Below, in pieces: positions 1 through 7,457 of a stretch of 11,622 nt of DNA; the first letter of the stretch is position 1, and the number at the start of each line of letters is the position of its first letter. The notes under the pieces are model-generated. The model had not been told where the DNA came from. It did no database searches and saw only the letters and a program-made list of their open reading frames with translations. Origin of the DNA: Flavobacteriales bacterium CG18_big_fil_WC_8_21_14_2_50_32_9 (GTDB taxonomy: Bacteria; Bacteroidota; Bacteroidia; Flavobacteriales_E; Vicingaceae); the NCBI GenBank assembly GCA_002770955.1, contig PCUH01000217.1:196-11817 (forward strand), read 5' to 3'. The translations under genes and the position numbers were made by a program.

Positions 1-788
1 TCGTCTAATCCGTTTTTATCCACATTTAGTGCGTCTAGACCAAAAAGAGCTATTCCCTTGTCGATACGTCCATTTCCTTTTACTTGAGCAAAATCTCTAA
101 CCCTTCTTAAAAGAGCGTTTGTAATACGTGGAGTCCCTCGGCTTCTTCGTGAAATTTCATGAGCGGCATCATCATCTATACCAACATGAATGATATTGGA
201 CGATCGTTTAATTATTTTCACAAGAACTGCCGCGTCATAATATTCTAATCGAGAGGTGATACCAAAACGAGCTCGAAGTGGTGCAGTTAACAACCCTGTT
301 CGGGTGGTTGCTCCAATAAGTGTAAAAGGGTTTAATTCAATTTGAACGCTTCTGGCATTTGGTCCAGAATCTATCATGATGTCTATTTTATAATCCTCCA
401 TTGCAGAATATAGATATTCTTCAACTACTGAAGATAAGCGATGAATTTCATCAATAAATAATACATCTCCCTCTTCTAAATTAGTTAAAAGACCTGCTAA
501 ATCGCCAGGTTTTTCTAACACAGGTCCAGAGGTTACTTTAAACCCTACACCAAGCTCATTGGCAATGATATTGGCTAAGGTTGTTTTTCCTAATCCTGGA
601 GGACCATGCAATAAAACATGATCAAGCGATTCTCCTCGCTGTGCAGCTGCTTTTACAAAGATTTTGAGATTCTCAACTACTTTTTCTTGACCAGTGAAAT
701 CATTGAAAGATAAGGGACGCAATACTTTTTCTATCTCCTTTTCTGTAGGAGTTAGGTTTTCTTTATTTGCATCCAAATTAGTATTCAT
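1..788 (-). CDS. ruvB: Holliday junction branch migration ATPase RuvB (3'-truncated)
   Basis: The gene is read from an ATG at 786-788 down to the window edge, giving about 262 codons; the family is usually 330-345 residues, so roughly the last 75-80 are missing. RuvB is the hexameric AAA+ motor that drives branch migration of Holliday junctions with RuvA and hands them to RuvC for cleavage. Visible motifs are Walker A GPPGLGKT (residues 62-69), Walker B/DEIH (about 108-116), sensor-1 GATTR (159-163) and LRARFG, where R174 matches the known arginine finger. The lost part would be most of the C-terminal winged-helix DNA-binding domain. No Shine-Dalgarno sequence precedes the start; a TACCTTTG box lies only five bases upstream. 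The next gene on this strand is 168 bp upstream behind a terminator-like hairpin, so ruvB probably has its own promoter. The identification is very secure. Confidence 0.97.
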   Translation of the reverse strand, partial: MNTNLDANKENLTPTEKEIEKVLRPLSFNDFTGQEKVVENLKIFVKAAAQRGESLDHVLLHGPPGLGKTTLANIIANELGVGFKVTSGPVLEKPGDLAGLLTNLEEGDVLFIDEIHRLSSVVEEYLYSAMEDYKIDIMIDSGPNARSVQIELNPFTLIGATTRTGLLTAPLRARFGITSRLEYYDAAVLVKIIKRSSNIIHVGIDDDAAHEISRRSRGTPRITNALLRRVRDFAQVKGNGRIDKGIALFGLDALNVDKNGLD

Positions 789-793
789 AATGT

Positions 794-801
794 CAAAGGT
801 A
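794..801 (-). promoter_or_regulatory. Putative ruvB -7 box (TAnnTTTG), possibly leaderless
   Basis: The minus strand reads TACCTTTG, an exact match to the Bacteroidota primary-sigma -7 consensus TAnnTTTG. Only five bases separate it from the ruvB ATG, which would put transcription start at or next to the start codon. No good -33 TTTG is seen at the usual spacing; the nearest is a weak TTTCG. Confidence 0.35.
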
Positions 802-873
802 GTAATAATACCGATTATACGAAATATATAGTCCAATAAATTATACTACTATTTTGTTATATCGTTATTTACT

Positions 874-918
874 ATTGTAAAATTTAAAAAGTCCTTAGGA
901 CTAATTTTAAATTACAAT
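874..918 (-). terminator. Intrinsic terminator candidate after the small envelope gene pair
   Basis: A near-perfect inverted repeat has a GC-containing core AGTCCT / AGGACT around a single base (890-902). A/T-rich flanking arms also pair (ATTGTAA with TTACAAT), with two-base bulges on each side. Read on the minus strand the core is followed by TTTTTAAATTTT, the expected polarity for ending transcription coming from the gene that stops at 957. It also separates that gene from ruvB. Confidence 0.55.
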
Positions 919-956
919 TGGTATCACTAAATTAGTTGTTCGGATTGAGATTAAAA

Positions 957-1610
957 TTATTCAGCAGGAATTTGTTTTCCTGATATGGACTGAACAATTG
1001 AGCCTAAATAAACTTTAAGTTTAATTACATATATAGGTGATGAAAAATGTTCTTTCACCTCTCCATTTTTATAAAAAACCAACCGATATCCAACACCTAA
1101 ACCCAATCCAACCCATTTAATTATTTTATAATCAATAAGCATAGCAGGTTCATAAGATAGAATTGTAGTTCTATTTTTTGATTCCTCCTTTCCTTCAAAA
1201 TTAGTGTAATTATATTTTGCCGAACCTAAACCAATTTGTGTGGAAAGATTAAATTCCCATTTTTTTGATGTGAAGTAAACATATTCAAAATAAGGTGAAA
1301 AATAAAAATAATTTAAATTGACAGGAATGGTATCTGCCTGCTCAATAATTTCAGATTTTGCATTTACAAACAGTTGATTGAACCCTAAACCAACATTAAA
1401 TTTTTTATTAAAACTGAGCCCTATTTTTATACCTGTTGTTTTTACATTGGTGTTTCGAAGAAATGAAAACCTCGAATCAAATTTGAATTCAAACTTTGGT
1501 TTGGTGTTAAAGCTTGTTTTAAACTCATTTTCAAAAACATTGGGTTGTCCTTTACTGAATAGACAAAGTGCAAAAAAAATAAAGAAAGTAGTAAATGATT
1601 TACTGCTCAT
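957..1610 (-). CDS. Predicted outer-membrane beta-barrel protein (hypothetical)
   Basis: I do not recognise a named family. The ATG at 1608-1610 is preferred over the in-frame TTG at 1617-1619 and gives 217 residues. The N-terminus is a clear export signal: a polar start, a hydrophobic stretch FFIFFALCLF, then SKGQ with likely cleavage just before the Q, as is common in this phylum. The mature part has alternating aromatic and polar residues in short segments, and glycine-rich strands such as GLGLGVGYRLVF, typical of small outer-membrane beta-barrels of Bacteroidota. It starts 11 bases inside the end of the upstream small gene, which suggests translational coupling and joint expression. It is followed by a hairpin terminator. 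No enzyme motif is visible, so the barrel assignment rests on composition and pattern only. Confidence 0.75.
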   Translation of the reverse strand: MSSKSFTTFFIFFALCLFSKGQPNVFENEFKTSFNTKPKFEFKFDSRFSFLRNTNVKTTGIKIGLSFNKKFNVGLGFNQLFVNAKSEIIEQADTIPVNLNYFYFSPYFEYVYFTSKKWEFNLSTQIGLGSAKYNYTNFEGKEESKNRTTILSYEPAMLIDYKIIKWVGLGLGVGYRLVFYKNGEVKEHFSSPIYVIKLKVYLGSIVQSISGKQIPAE

Positions 1611-1851
1611 GATTTTCAATCGAGGAACTGTTTTTTTTATAATTTTTATAGATGAAAAATCCCACTATGGCAATTAATAGATAAGGAATAATCATTAAGT
1701 ATAAGATGCCATTATTAATTCCAAGAGCAGTTTTACCGCCTGATTCCAAATCAGATTCTACCACAGCTTTGCACATTGCACATTGTGAAAATAATGTGTT
1801 ATTAAAAATAAAAAGGGCAAAAAAAAGTATTATGTAGGTTAGTTTTTTCAC
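1600..1851 (-). CDS. Small exported membrane protein with a CxxC motif
   Basis: The frame has no usable ATG. The GTG at 1849-1851 gives 83 residues and places VKKL directly before a hydrophobic signal segment ending LFSQ; an in-frame TTG at 1867-1869 would add six residues. Directly after the signal comes CAMCK, a CxxC pair, then a glycine/asparagine stretch and one membrane segment (GILYLMIIPYLLIAIVGFFIY) followed by KNYKK. The lysines suggest an N-out, C-in topology with the cysteines in the periplasm. I recall similar 80-90-residue QCAMC/QCPMC proteins in Bacteroidota, often near haem-copper oxidase assembly genes, but no such genes are in this window. A redox or metal-binding role is inference only. 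It overlaps the next gene by 11 bases. Confidence 0.75.
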   Translation of the reverse strand: MKKLTYIILFFALFIFNNTLFSQCAMCKAVVESDLESGGKTALGINNGILYLMIIPYLLIAIVGFFIYKNYKKNSSSIENHEQ

Positions 1852-1856
1852 AAGAC

Positions 1857-1864
1857 CAAAATTA
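1857..1864 (-). promoter_or_regulatory. Putative -7 box (TAATTTTG) for the CxxC/beta-barrel pair
   Basis: The minus strand reads TAATTTTG, an exact TAnnTTTG match, ending five bases before the GTG start of the CxxC gene. The spacing to the start codon is the same as in front of ruvB. If used, the transcript would be nearly leaderless, and the GTG rather than the upstream TTG would be the start. The -33 region is weak. Confidence 0.4.
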
Positions 1865-1943
1865 GTCAACTTTTTTTGATTTTATAAATTAGATAGAAAC
1901 CATGTGTTTAAATCCCTGTTAATCAGAACCTATTTTTTCTTTG

Positions 1944-2046
1944 CCACTGATTACGCCCCCGATAGCTATCTGGGTTTTTCGCAGATTTTTAAATAAAAAA
2001 AACGAAATCTGTGTATGTAATCTGCAAAAATTAGTGTAATCAGTGG
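1944..2046. repeat. Nested inverted repeat element (CCACTGATTAC family)
   Basis: The outer arms CCACTGATTAC (1944-1954) and GTAATCAGTGG (2036-2046) are perfect 11-bp complements. Inside, TTTTTCGCAGATT (1975-1987) pairs with AATCTGCAAAAA (2019-2030) with one bulged C. The left arm carries an additional small palindrome, GATAGCTATC (1961-1970), flanked by CCC and TGGG. ATCTGTG- and ATCTGC-type words recur in the loop. It lies between divergent transcripts, so it is not obviously a terminator. The sequence resembles interspersed intergenic repeats I recall from Bacteroidota. A 61-codon open frame across it is not a gene. Confidence 0.7.
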
Positions 2047-2084
2047 TATAAAGATGAGCTGAGTAGTAACAATTCTTTTTTGTT

Positions 2085-2118
2085 TTGCTAAAATTCACAT
2101 ACAATAGTTATAATTTAG
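2085..2118 (+). promoter_or_regulatory. Possible promoter for the methyltransferase
   Basis: TTG (2085-2087, within a TTTTG) lies 23 bases before TAATTTAG (2111-2118), which is one base off TAnnTTTG and four bases before the ATG. Both the spacing and the box are imperfect, so this is a weak call. Confidence 0.25.
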
Positions 2119-2122
2119 CGGA

Positions 2123-3286
2123 ATGAATGAACTGAAACTTTTTATTGAAAAATTAAACGAAAGCTTTGCCAATGAATCTTTTGTTAAAATAACCTTGAGC
2201 AAGCCCACTTCTAAAAGTGATGGACTGATGAATGTTTATATCCGATTGATTACCATTAAAAATCAACCTGTTTTTTCGTTTACTTATCATTATCAAACCA
2301 ATGATCAGGTTAAAAACTATACATTTGATGAGGTTAGGAATGAACTTTTAGAATTAATTAATAAAAAGTTTAAAACAGCCAGGCTTTTCACTTTGGAATA
2401 TGATTATGCCATTCAATTCTCAAAAAAAGGAAAAGCAACAGCAATTAATTTCCCTCCAAGTTTTGACAAAAAACCACCTGAATCGCATGATATTCCAAAG
2501 AAAAAGAGAGCTGAGTTAGGTAAATATTTATCGCTTTTGGGTGTTACTGACGAAAAAGGAACTGTTATTCCTAAAATGGCAGATAAATTCAAACAAATAA
2601 ACAAATACCTTGAAATTATTGAAAGCTTACTTAAAAACACAATACTTTCTTCTCCTATTCATATTGTGGATATGGGTTCAGGAAAGGGGTATTTAACTTT
2701 TGCGTTGTATGATTTTTTGGTAAATCAAAAAAAGATGGATGTTCGAATTAAAGGTATAGAACAACGCAAAGAATTGGTCGATTTTTGTAACAAAACAGCA
2801 ACAACTTGTGGGTTTAATAATTTAGTGTTTGAACAAAATACCATACAAAAATTTGGCGATTCAAAAATAGATGTGTTAATAGCACTTCATGCTTGTGATA
2901 CGGCAACAGACGATGCTATTTTTAAAGGATTTTCGGCAAATGCAAAATTAATTATTTGTGCTCCTTGTTGCCACAAACAATTACGACAAGAGTCCAAAGG
3001 AAAGCCGATTGAAAATCCATTATTTAAACATGGCATCTTTAAAGAAAGACAATATGAAATGATTACAGATACAATTCGAGCATTAATTATGGAGAAACAT
3101 AACTATCAAACTAAAATTTTTGAATTTATTTCAAACGAACATACTCGGAAAAATGTGATGCTTGTGGGAATTAAAACGAAAGAAAAAATTGAAAAGAAAG
3201 ATGTCCAAACTAATATTGATAGTTTAAAAGAGGCGTATGGTGTTGAAAAACATTATTTAGAAACCATTACAGATAAAACCAAATAA
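2123..3286 (+). CDS. Class I SAM-dependent methyltransferase (Methyltransf_32-like)
   Basis: The protein is 387 residues with a Rossmann-type methyltransferase core in its second half. Motif I is HIVDMGSGKGYLTF (D183, GSGKG 185-189), the glycine loop that binds S-adenosylmethionine. A later strand reads ALHACDTATDD (from about residue 254), and APCCHKQL (280-287) follows the next strand. The GSGKG, HACD and PCCH set is what I associate with the PF13679 / METTL25-GSTCD group, whose bacterial substrates I do not know. The first ~130 residues form an alpha/beta region without a recognised motif and may recognise the substrate. The C-terminus is lysine/glutamate rich. It precedes ppk1 by 39 bp on the same strand and may be co-transcribed. 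The enzyme class is secure; the substrate (RNA, protein or small molecule) is unknown. Confidence 0.85.
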   Translation: MNELKLFIEKLNESFANESFVKITLSKPTSKSDGLMNVYIRLITIKNQPVFSFTYHYQTNDQVKNYTFDEVRNELLELINKKFKTARLFTLEYDYAIQFSKKGKATAINFPPSFDKKPPESHDIPKKKRAELGKYLSLLGVTDEKGTVIPKMADKFKQINKYLEIIESLLKNTILSSPIHIVDMGSGKGYLTFALYDFLVNQKKMDVRIKGIEQRKELVDFCNKTATTCGFNNLVFEQNTIQKFGDSKIDVLIALHACDTATDDAIFKGFSANAKLIICAPCCHKQLRQESKGKPIENPLFKHGIFKERQYEMITDTIRALIMEKHNYQTKIFEFISNEHTRKNVMLVGIKTKEKIEKKDVQTNIDSLKEAYGVEKHYLETITDKTK

Positions 3287-3325
3287 CCCTACCTTTATAT
3301 ATTAAATACTTTTTTGCTCAAAGAA

Positions 3326-5380
3326 ATGAAAAGATATTTTGACAGAGAGCTAAGTTGGCTGTCATTCAATTATAGGGTGCTGCAAGAAGCCATTAATGAG
3401 CATGAGCCATTGATGGAGCGATTGAAATTTTTAGCCATTTATTCTTCTAATCTAGATGAATTTTATCGTGTAAGGGTAGCTTCTTTAAAACACATTTTGA
3501 AAATTCAAAAAGAACAAGGGATAGAGCAAGATATTTCAATAAAAAAGTTATTGAAAAAGATTAAAAAAATAGTTAATTTTCAGCAAGTTGAGTTTCAGGA
3601 AATATTTAATCAAAGAATAATTCCTCAACTTCATGAAGAAAATATTTATTTGATTCATCAAAAGCAAATAGATGAAAAACAACACGAATTTCTAAAACAA
3701 TTTTTTAAAAAGGAAATAGAGCATTTGTTAGAAATAACAAAACTATCTGATGAAAATGAGATTTTTTTAAAAAATAAAGGATTATACCTAGTAATTGATG
3801 TGGAAAGAAAATTAGATGGTGAAAAAGAATATTTTTTAGTGAATGTTCCTATTAAAAAAACCAAACGATTTATTAAATTACCTAATACAGAAAACAAGAA
3901 AATCATCATCCAACTTTCGGATGTGATGCGTTTGTTTTTGCCTCCCATGTTTCCTGAATATAATTGGATAAAATGCTATGAAGCAAATTTAACCAGAGAT
4001 GCTGAATTGTATTTAGAAGAGGAAATAGCAGAAACAGTACAAGAAAAAATTTCTGCAAGCCTTTATAAAAGAAAAGTGGGAGACCCTTCTCGATTTTTAT
4101 ATGATAATCGGATGCCAAAGGAAATGTTGAAGATGCTTCGCAAGAAAATAGGAATAAAAAAGGGAGAGTTTATTCCAGGAGGTAGATATCATAATTTTAA
4201 TGATTTTTTTGGCTTTCCAATGCCTGATAATCCTGATTTATTTTACCCAGAATTTGATATTTTAAACCATCCAGAATTAGAAAAAATCGATTCTTATTTT
4301 CGTGCATTATCGTTCAAAGATTTTATTTTGCATTTTCCCTATCAAAAGTATGATTATGTAATTCAATTTTTAGAGGAAGCGGCAATTGACCCTTATGTGA
4401 AAGAAATAAATATAACACTTTATCGTGTTGCAAAAGATTCTAAAATTTGCAAAGCATTAATAAAAGCAGCTCAACAAGGTAAAAAAGTAATGGTCTTTAG
4501 CGAAGTGAAAGCCCGCTTTGATGAAGAACTTAATTTGTATTGGGCTGATACTATGAAACAAGCAGGGATTGACGTTTTTTATAGTTTTGAGGACTTAAAA
4601 GTACATTCAAAAATTTTTATGATTTCCCGAGAGGAAGAAAACAATATAGCTAAGTATGCTTATTTTGGGACAGGTAATTTCAATGAAGACACCTCTAAAA
4701 TATACTGCGATCACGCCTTGTTAACCAAAAATGAGTTACTTACTAACGAACTATCACTTATTTTCCAGTTTTTAAAAACAAGAAACCAAGAAAAGACTAT
4801 ATTTAATCATCTTTTAGTAGCTCCTTTTAATATGCGTTCGGGATTTGAAGCATTAATAGATAATGAAATTTCTTTAGCCAAACAAGGAAAGAAGGCTAAA
4901 ATGACACTAAAAATGAATAGTTTGGAAGACAAACAAATGATAGATAAGCTATATGATGCAAGTAATGCTGGTGTGAAAATAAATATTATTGTAAGAGGAA
5001 TATGTTGTTTAATGCCTGGCATTGAAGGGATGAGTGAAAATATAAAAGTGATTAGCATCATTGATAGATATTTAGAACACGGACGAATTTATTTATTTCA
5101 TAATAATGGTGATGAAAAATTATTTTTAGCTTCGGCAGATTGGATGAAAAGAAACTTAAGTTATAGGGTAGAGGTTGGATTTCCCATAATTGATAATAGG
5201 TTGGCTGCAGAAATAAAAAAGCTACTTTATTTTCAACTGAAAGATACGATTAAGGCAAGGGTTCTTAATAAAACACAAAGCAATCCATATAAAAAATCCA
5301 ATGCTCAAAAAAGGATTAGAGCACAATTTGCTTATTATGAATTTTTGAAAAATAAATGTGCTGAAAATGAAAGTGATTAA
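3326..5380 (+). CDS. ppk1: Polyphosphate kinase 1
   Basis: PPK1 reversibly polymerises the gamma-phosphate of ATP into inorganic polyphosphate at the inner membrane. The ATG at 3326 (MKRYFDRELSWLSFNYRVLQEA) fits the conserved family N-terminus better than the TTG four codons upstream, and gives 684 residues, close to the 688 of E. coli PPK1. H427 in LKVHSK corresponds to the E. coli phospho-histidine H435, and H585 in RYLEHGRIY to H592, the second catalytic histidine. GTGNFNED and SADWMKRNLSYRVEV are further signatures of the two C-terminal phospholipase-D-like domains. The residue matching E. coli H454 is tyrosine (Y446). There is no strong promoter in the 39-bp gap, so it probably reads through from the methyltransferase gene. 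Its stop codon overlaps that of the convergent downstream gene. Confidence 0.97.
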   Translation: MKRYFDRELSWLSFNYRVLQEAINEHEPLMERLKFLAIYSSNLDEFYRVRVASLKHILKIQKEQGIEQDISIKKLLKKIKKIVNFQQVEFQEIFNQRIIPQLHEENIYLIHQKQIDEKQHEFLKQFFKKEIEHLLEITKLSDENEIFLKNKGLYLVIDVERKLDGEKEYFLVNVPIKKTKRFIKLPNTENKKIIIQLSDVMRLFLPPMFPEYNWIKCYEANLTRDAELYLEEEIAETVQEKISASLYKRKVGDPSRFLYDNRMPKEMLKMLRKKIGIKKGEFIPGGRYHNFNDFFGFPMPDNPDLFYPEFDILNHPELEKIDSYFRALSFKDFILHFPYQKYDYVIQFLEEAAIDPYVKEINITLYRVAKDSKICKALIKAAQQGKKVMVFSEVKARFDEELNLYWADTMKQAGIDVFYSFEDLKVHSKIFMISREEENNIAKYAYFGTGNFNEDTSKIYCDHALLTKNELLTNELSLIFQFLKTRNQEKTIFNHLLVAPFNMRSGFEALIDNEISLAKQGKKAKMTLKMNSLEDKQMIDKLYDASNAGVKINIIVRGICCLMPGIEGMSENIKVISIIDRYLEHGRIYLFHNNGDEKLFLASADWMKRNLSYRVEVGFPIIDNRLAAEIKKLLYFQLKDTIKARVLNKTQSNPYKKSNAQKRIRAQFAYYEFLKNKCAENESD

Positions 5381-5979
5381 TAGAATACAAGAAGTTGGGT
5401 AATTATTCCTAAAAGAAAACCAGCATAAATTTGTGCTTGTGTGTGTGCATTTAGCATTAATCTAGCACTGGCAACTAGCCCAAAAACAATCAAAATTGCA
5501 ACAACAAATATGCTCACATCTGCATTTAGTTTGAATGTTAAACTTAAAAAAGCACCTAATAAACCACCTATTCCAATAGTATGAGCACTAATTTTCCATT
5601 TAAAATTTATTAAAAAGGCTAAACAAGTTGCATAAGTTGCTCCAATAATAAAATTAAAAATAATAGGAACAACAGGAGTTTGTTTCAGTACATAAATTGT
5701 AAAAATGAAAGATGTTATGCTGATTATGTATGGCAATACACGTTCTTTTGATTGATACATTTCTAAACTTGCAATCACACCTCGATTGCGAAGCATAAGA
5801 ATAAATAGAAAAGGGATAACGAAAGTAATTAGTAATACTAAAAGCAGCGTGAATTGTTTTAATTCAGATGGCACGGCATAATTAAGATACGTGTTTGAGT
5901 TGAATAACAACAACAAACCCAATGTGGGCATTAGTAATGGATTGAAAACAATAGAAATTATTTTTGCAGCAATTCTCAT
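5377..5979 (-). CDS. PAP2-like integral membrane protein with degenerate active site
   Basis: This is a 200-residue protein with about five or six hydrophobic membrane segments. Remnants of the three PAP2 phosphatase motifs can be read in order: SKERVLP (K78, R80, P83) for KxxxxxxRP, ISAH (H133) for PSGH, and ARLMLNAHTQAQ (R173, H179, Q183) for SRxxxxxHxxxD. The last keeps exact family spacing, but the aspartate that supports the nucleophilic histidine is Q183 and the serine of SR is alanine. Canonical PAP2 enzymes dephosphorylate lipid phosphates at the membrane; whether this one is active is uncertain. It begins six bases after the rpoN stop codon, so the two are likely one transcript. It ends inside the ppk1 stop codon, sharing the palindrome TTAA in opposite orientation. 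Confidence 0.75.
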   Translation of the reverse strand: MRIAAKIISIVFNPLLMPTLGLLLLFNSNTYLNYAVPSELKQFTLLLVLLITFVIPFLFILMLRNRGVIASLEMYQSKERVLPYIISITSFIFTIYVLKQTPVVPIIFNFIIGATYATCLAFLINFKWKISAHTIGIGGLLGAFLSLTFKLNADVSIFVVAILIVFGLVASARLMLNAHTQAQIYAGFLLGIITQLLVFY

Positions 5980-5985
5980 CCGAAA

Positions 5986-7449
5986 TTAAATTTCTTTTCT
6001 TAAACGTGCAACAGGAATATTTAACTGTTCTCTATATTTAGCTATTGTTCTACGTGCTATATTATATCCTTTGTCGTTTAAAAGTTTTGAAAGTTTTTCG
6101 TCTGTTAATGGTTTTTTCTTACTTTCATCTTCAATAGCATTTTGTAATATTTTCTTTACCTCTCTACTAGAAACTTCCTCCCCACTATCAGTACTTAATG
6201 ATTCAGAAAAGAATGTTTTTAATAAAAAAGTCCCAAAAGGAGTTTGAATATATTTGCTATTTACAACACGCGAAACAGTTGAGATATCCATTTCAATTTC
6301 TTCGGCAATATCTTTTAAAATCATGGGAACAATTTGTGTTTCATCGCCATCTAAAAAATAATTTTTTTGACGCTCTACAATTGCATTAACTGTTAGAATT
6401 AGCGTATGTTGTCGTTGTTTTATGGCATCAATAAACCACTTTGCTGAATCTAATTTTTGCTTCACAAACATCAATGCATCTTTTTGAGATTTTGATGGTT
6501 TGTCTTTTTGAGCTTTATAACCTTCAATCATTTCAATGTAGGAACGACTAACTTTTAAATCAGGAGCATTTCTTCCGTTAAGTGTAATGTCAATTTTCCC
6601 ATCTTCCACAGTAAGTAAAAAATCAGGAACGATGTGTTGAACTGTTTTAGAATTATCGGTTGATGAGTTCCCTGGTTTGGGATTTAATTTTAGAATTTCA
6701 TCAATCACTAATCGTAAATCTTCTTCCGAAATTTGAAGTCTTTCAATGATTTTAGCATAATGTTTTTTAGAAAATTCTTCAAAAAAATGTTCAATTATTT
6801 CTTGAGCATTTTTTGTAATCAAACTATGATTTTTCTTTCTTTTTAATTGAATCAACAAACATTCTTGTAGCGTTCTTGCTCCAACGCCAGCTGGATCAAG
6901 GTGTTGAATAAGTTGAACAATTTTTTCAATATGCTTTTCATCTGTGATGATGTTTTGTGTGAAAGCTAAATCATCAACAATAGCAGAAATTTCTCTTCGT
7001 AAATACCCAGCATCATCCAAACTTCCTATAATATGAAGGGCAATTTCATGGTCATCATCATCCAAATTAAACAACACAATTTGAGATTCTAACATTTCCT
7101 GAAAGGTTGCTCCAACGCTCAAAGGAATATGTTTTTCTTCATCATCTTTACTATGGTTATTGGCTGTTAACTTATAGGAAGGTGTATCAGAATCATCGAT
7201 ATAATCGTCAAAATTAAATTCTTTTTCTGCTTCACTTCTGTCGTCATCATCATATTCATCAGACAAGTCATTGTTGAACTCATCATCCTCTTCTTCTTTT
7301 CCCTCATCCAATGCAGGATTACTTTCCATTTCTTCTTTAATACGCTGTTCCAAAGCAACAGTAGGCAACTGCAACAATTTCATTAACTGAATTTGCTGAG
7401 GCGATAATTTTTGTTGAAGTTTAAAACTTAATGTTTGTTTTAATGCCAT
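5986..7449 (-). CDS. rpoN: RNA polymerase sigma-54 factor
   Basis: Sigma-54 directs RNA polymerase to -24/-12 promoters and needs an AAA+ enhancer-binding activator to open them. At 487 residues the length is normal. Region I is the glutamine- and leucine-rich start (KQTLSFKLQQKLSPQQIQLMKLLQLP) that contacts activators. Region II (about 50-85) is strongly acidic, with long D/E runs. The core-binding region follows, then a helix-turn-helix around S390-R394 (ISTVSRVVNSKYIQTPFG). The diagnostic RpoN box ARRTIAKYRE is at 465-474, near the C-terminus. No activator gene is in the window. The upstream 120 bp is filled with short direct repeats rather than a recognisable promoter, so rpoN may depend on read-through from the bacilliredoxin gene or on an unseen promoter. 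The PAP2-like gene follows after 6 bp. Confidence 0.98.
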   Translation of the reverse strand: MALKQTLSFKLQQKLSPQQIQLMKLLQLPTVALEQRIKEEMESNPALDEGKEEEDDEFNNDLSDEYDDDDRSEAEKEFNFDDYIDDSDTPSYKLTANNHSKDDEEKHIPLSVGATFQEMLESQIVLFNLDDDDHEIALHIIGSLDDAGYLRREISAIVDDLAFTQNIITDEKHIEKIVQLIQHLDPAGVGARTLQECLLIQLKRKKNHSLITKNAQEIIEHFFEEFSKKHYAKIIERLQISEEDLRLVIDEILKLNPKPGNSSTDNSKTVQHIVPDFLLTVEDGKIDITLNGRNAPDLKVSRSYIEMIEGYKAQKDKPSKSQKDALMFVKQKLDSAKWFIDAIKQRQHTLILTVNAIVERQKNYFLDGDETQIVPMILKDIAEEIEMDISTVSRVVNSKYIQTPFGTFLLKTFFSESLSTDSGEEVSSREVKKILQNAIEDESKKKPLTDEKLSKLLNDKGYNIARRTIAKYREQLNIPVARLRKEI

Positions 7450-7457
7450 GGATAAAA

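Noticed and set aside
1919..2104. 61-codon minus-strand open frame in the spacer upstream of the methyltransferase gene
   Set aside because: It lies almost wholly over the nested inverted repeat and has no family-like composition, signal or start context.
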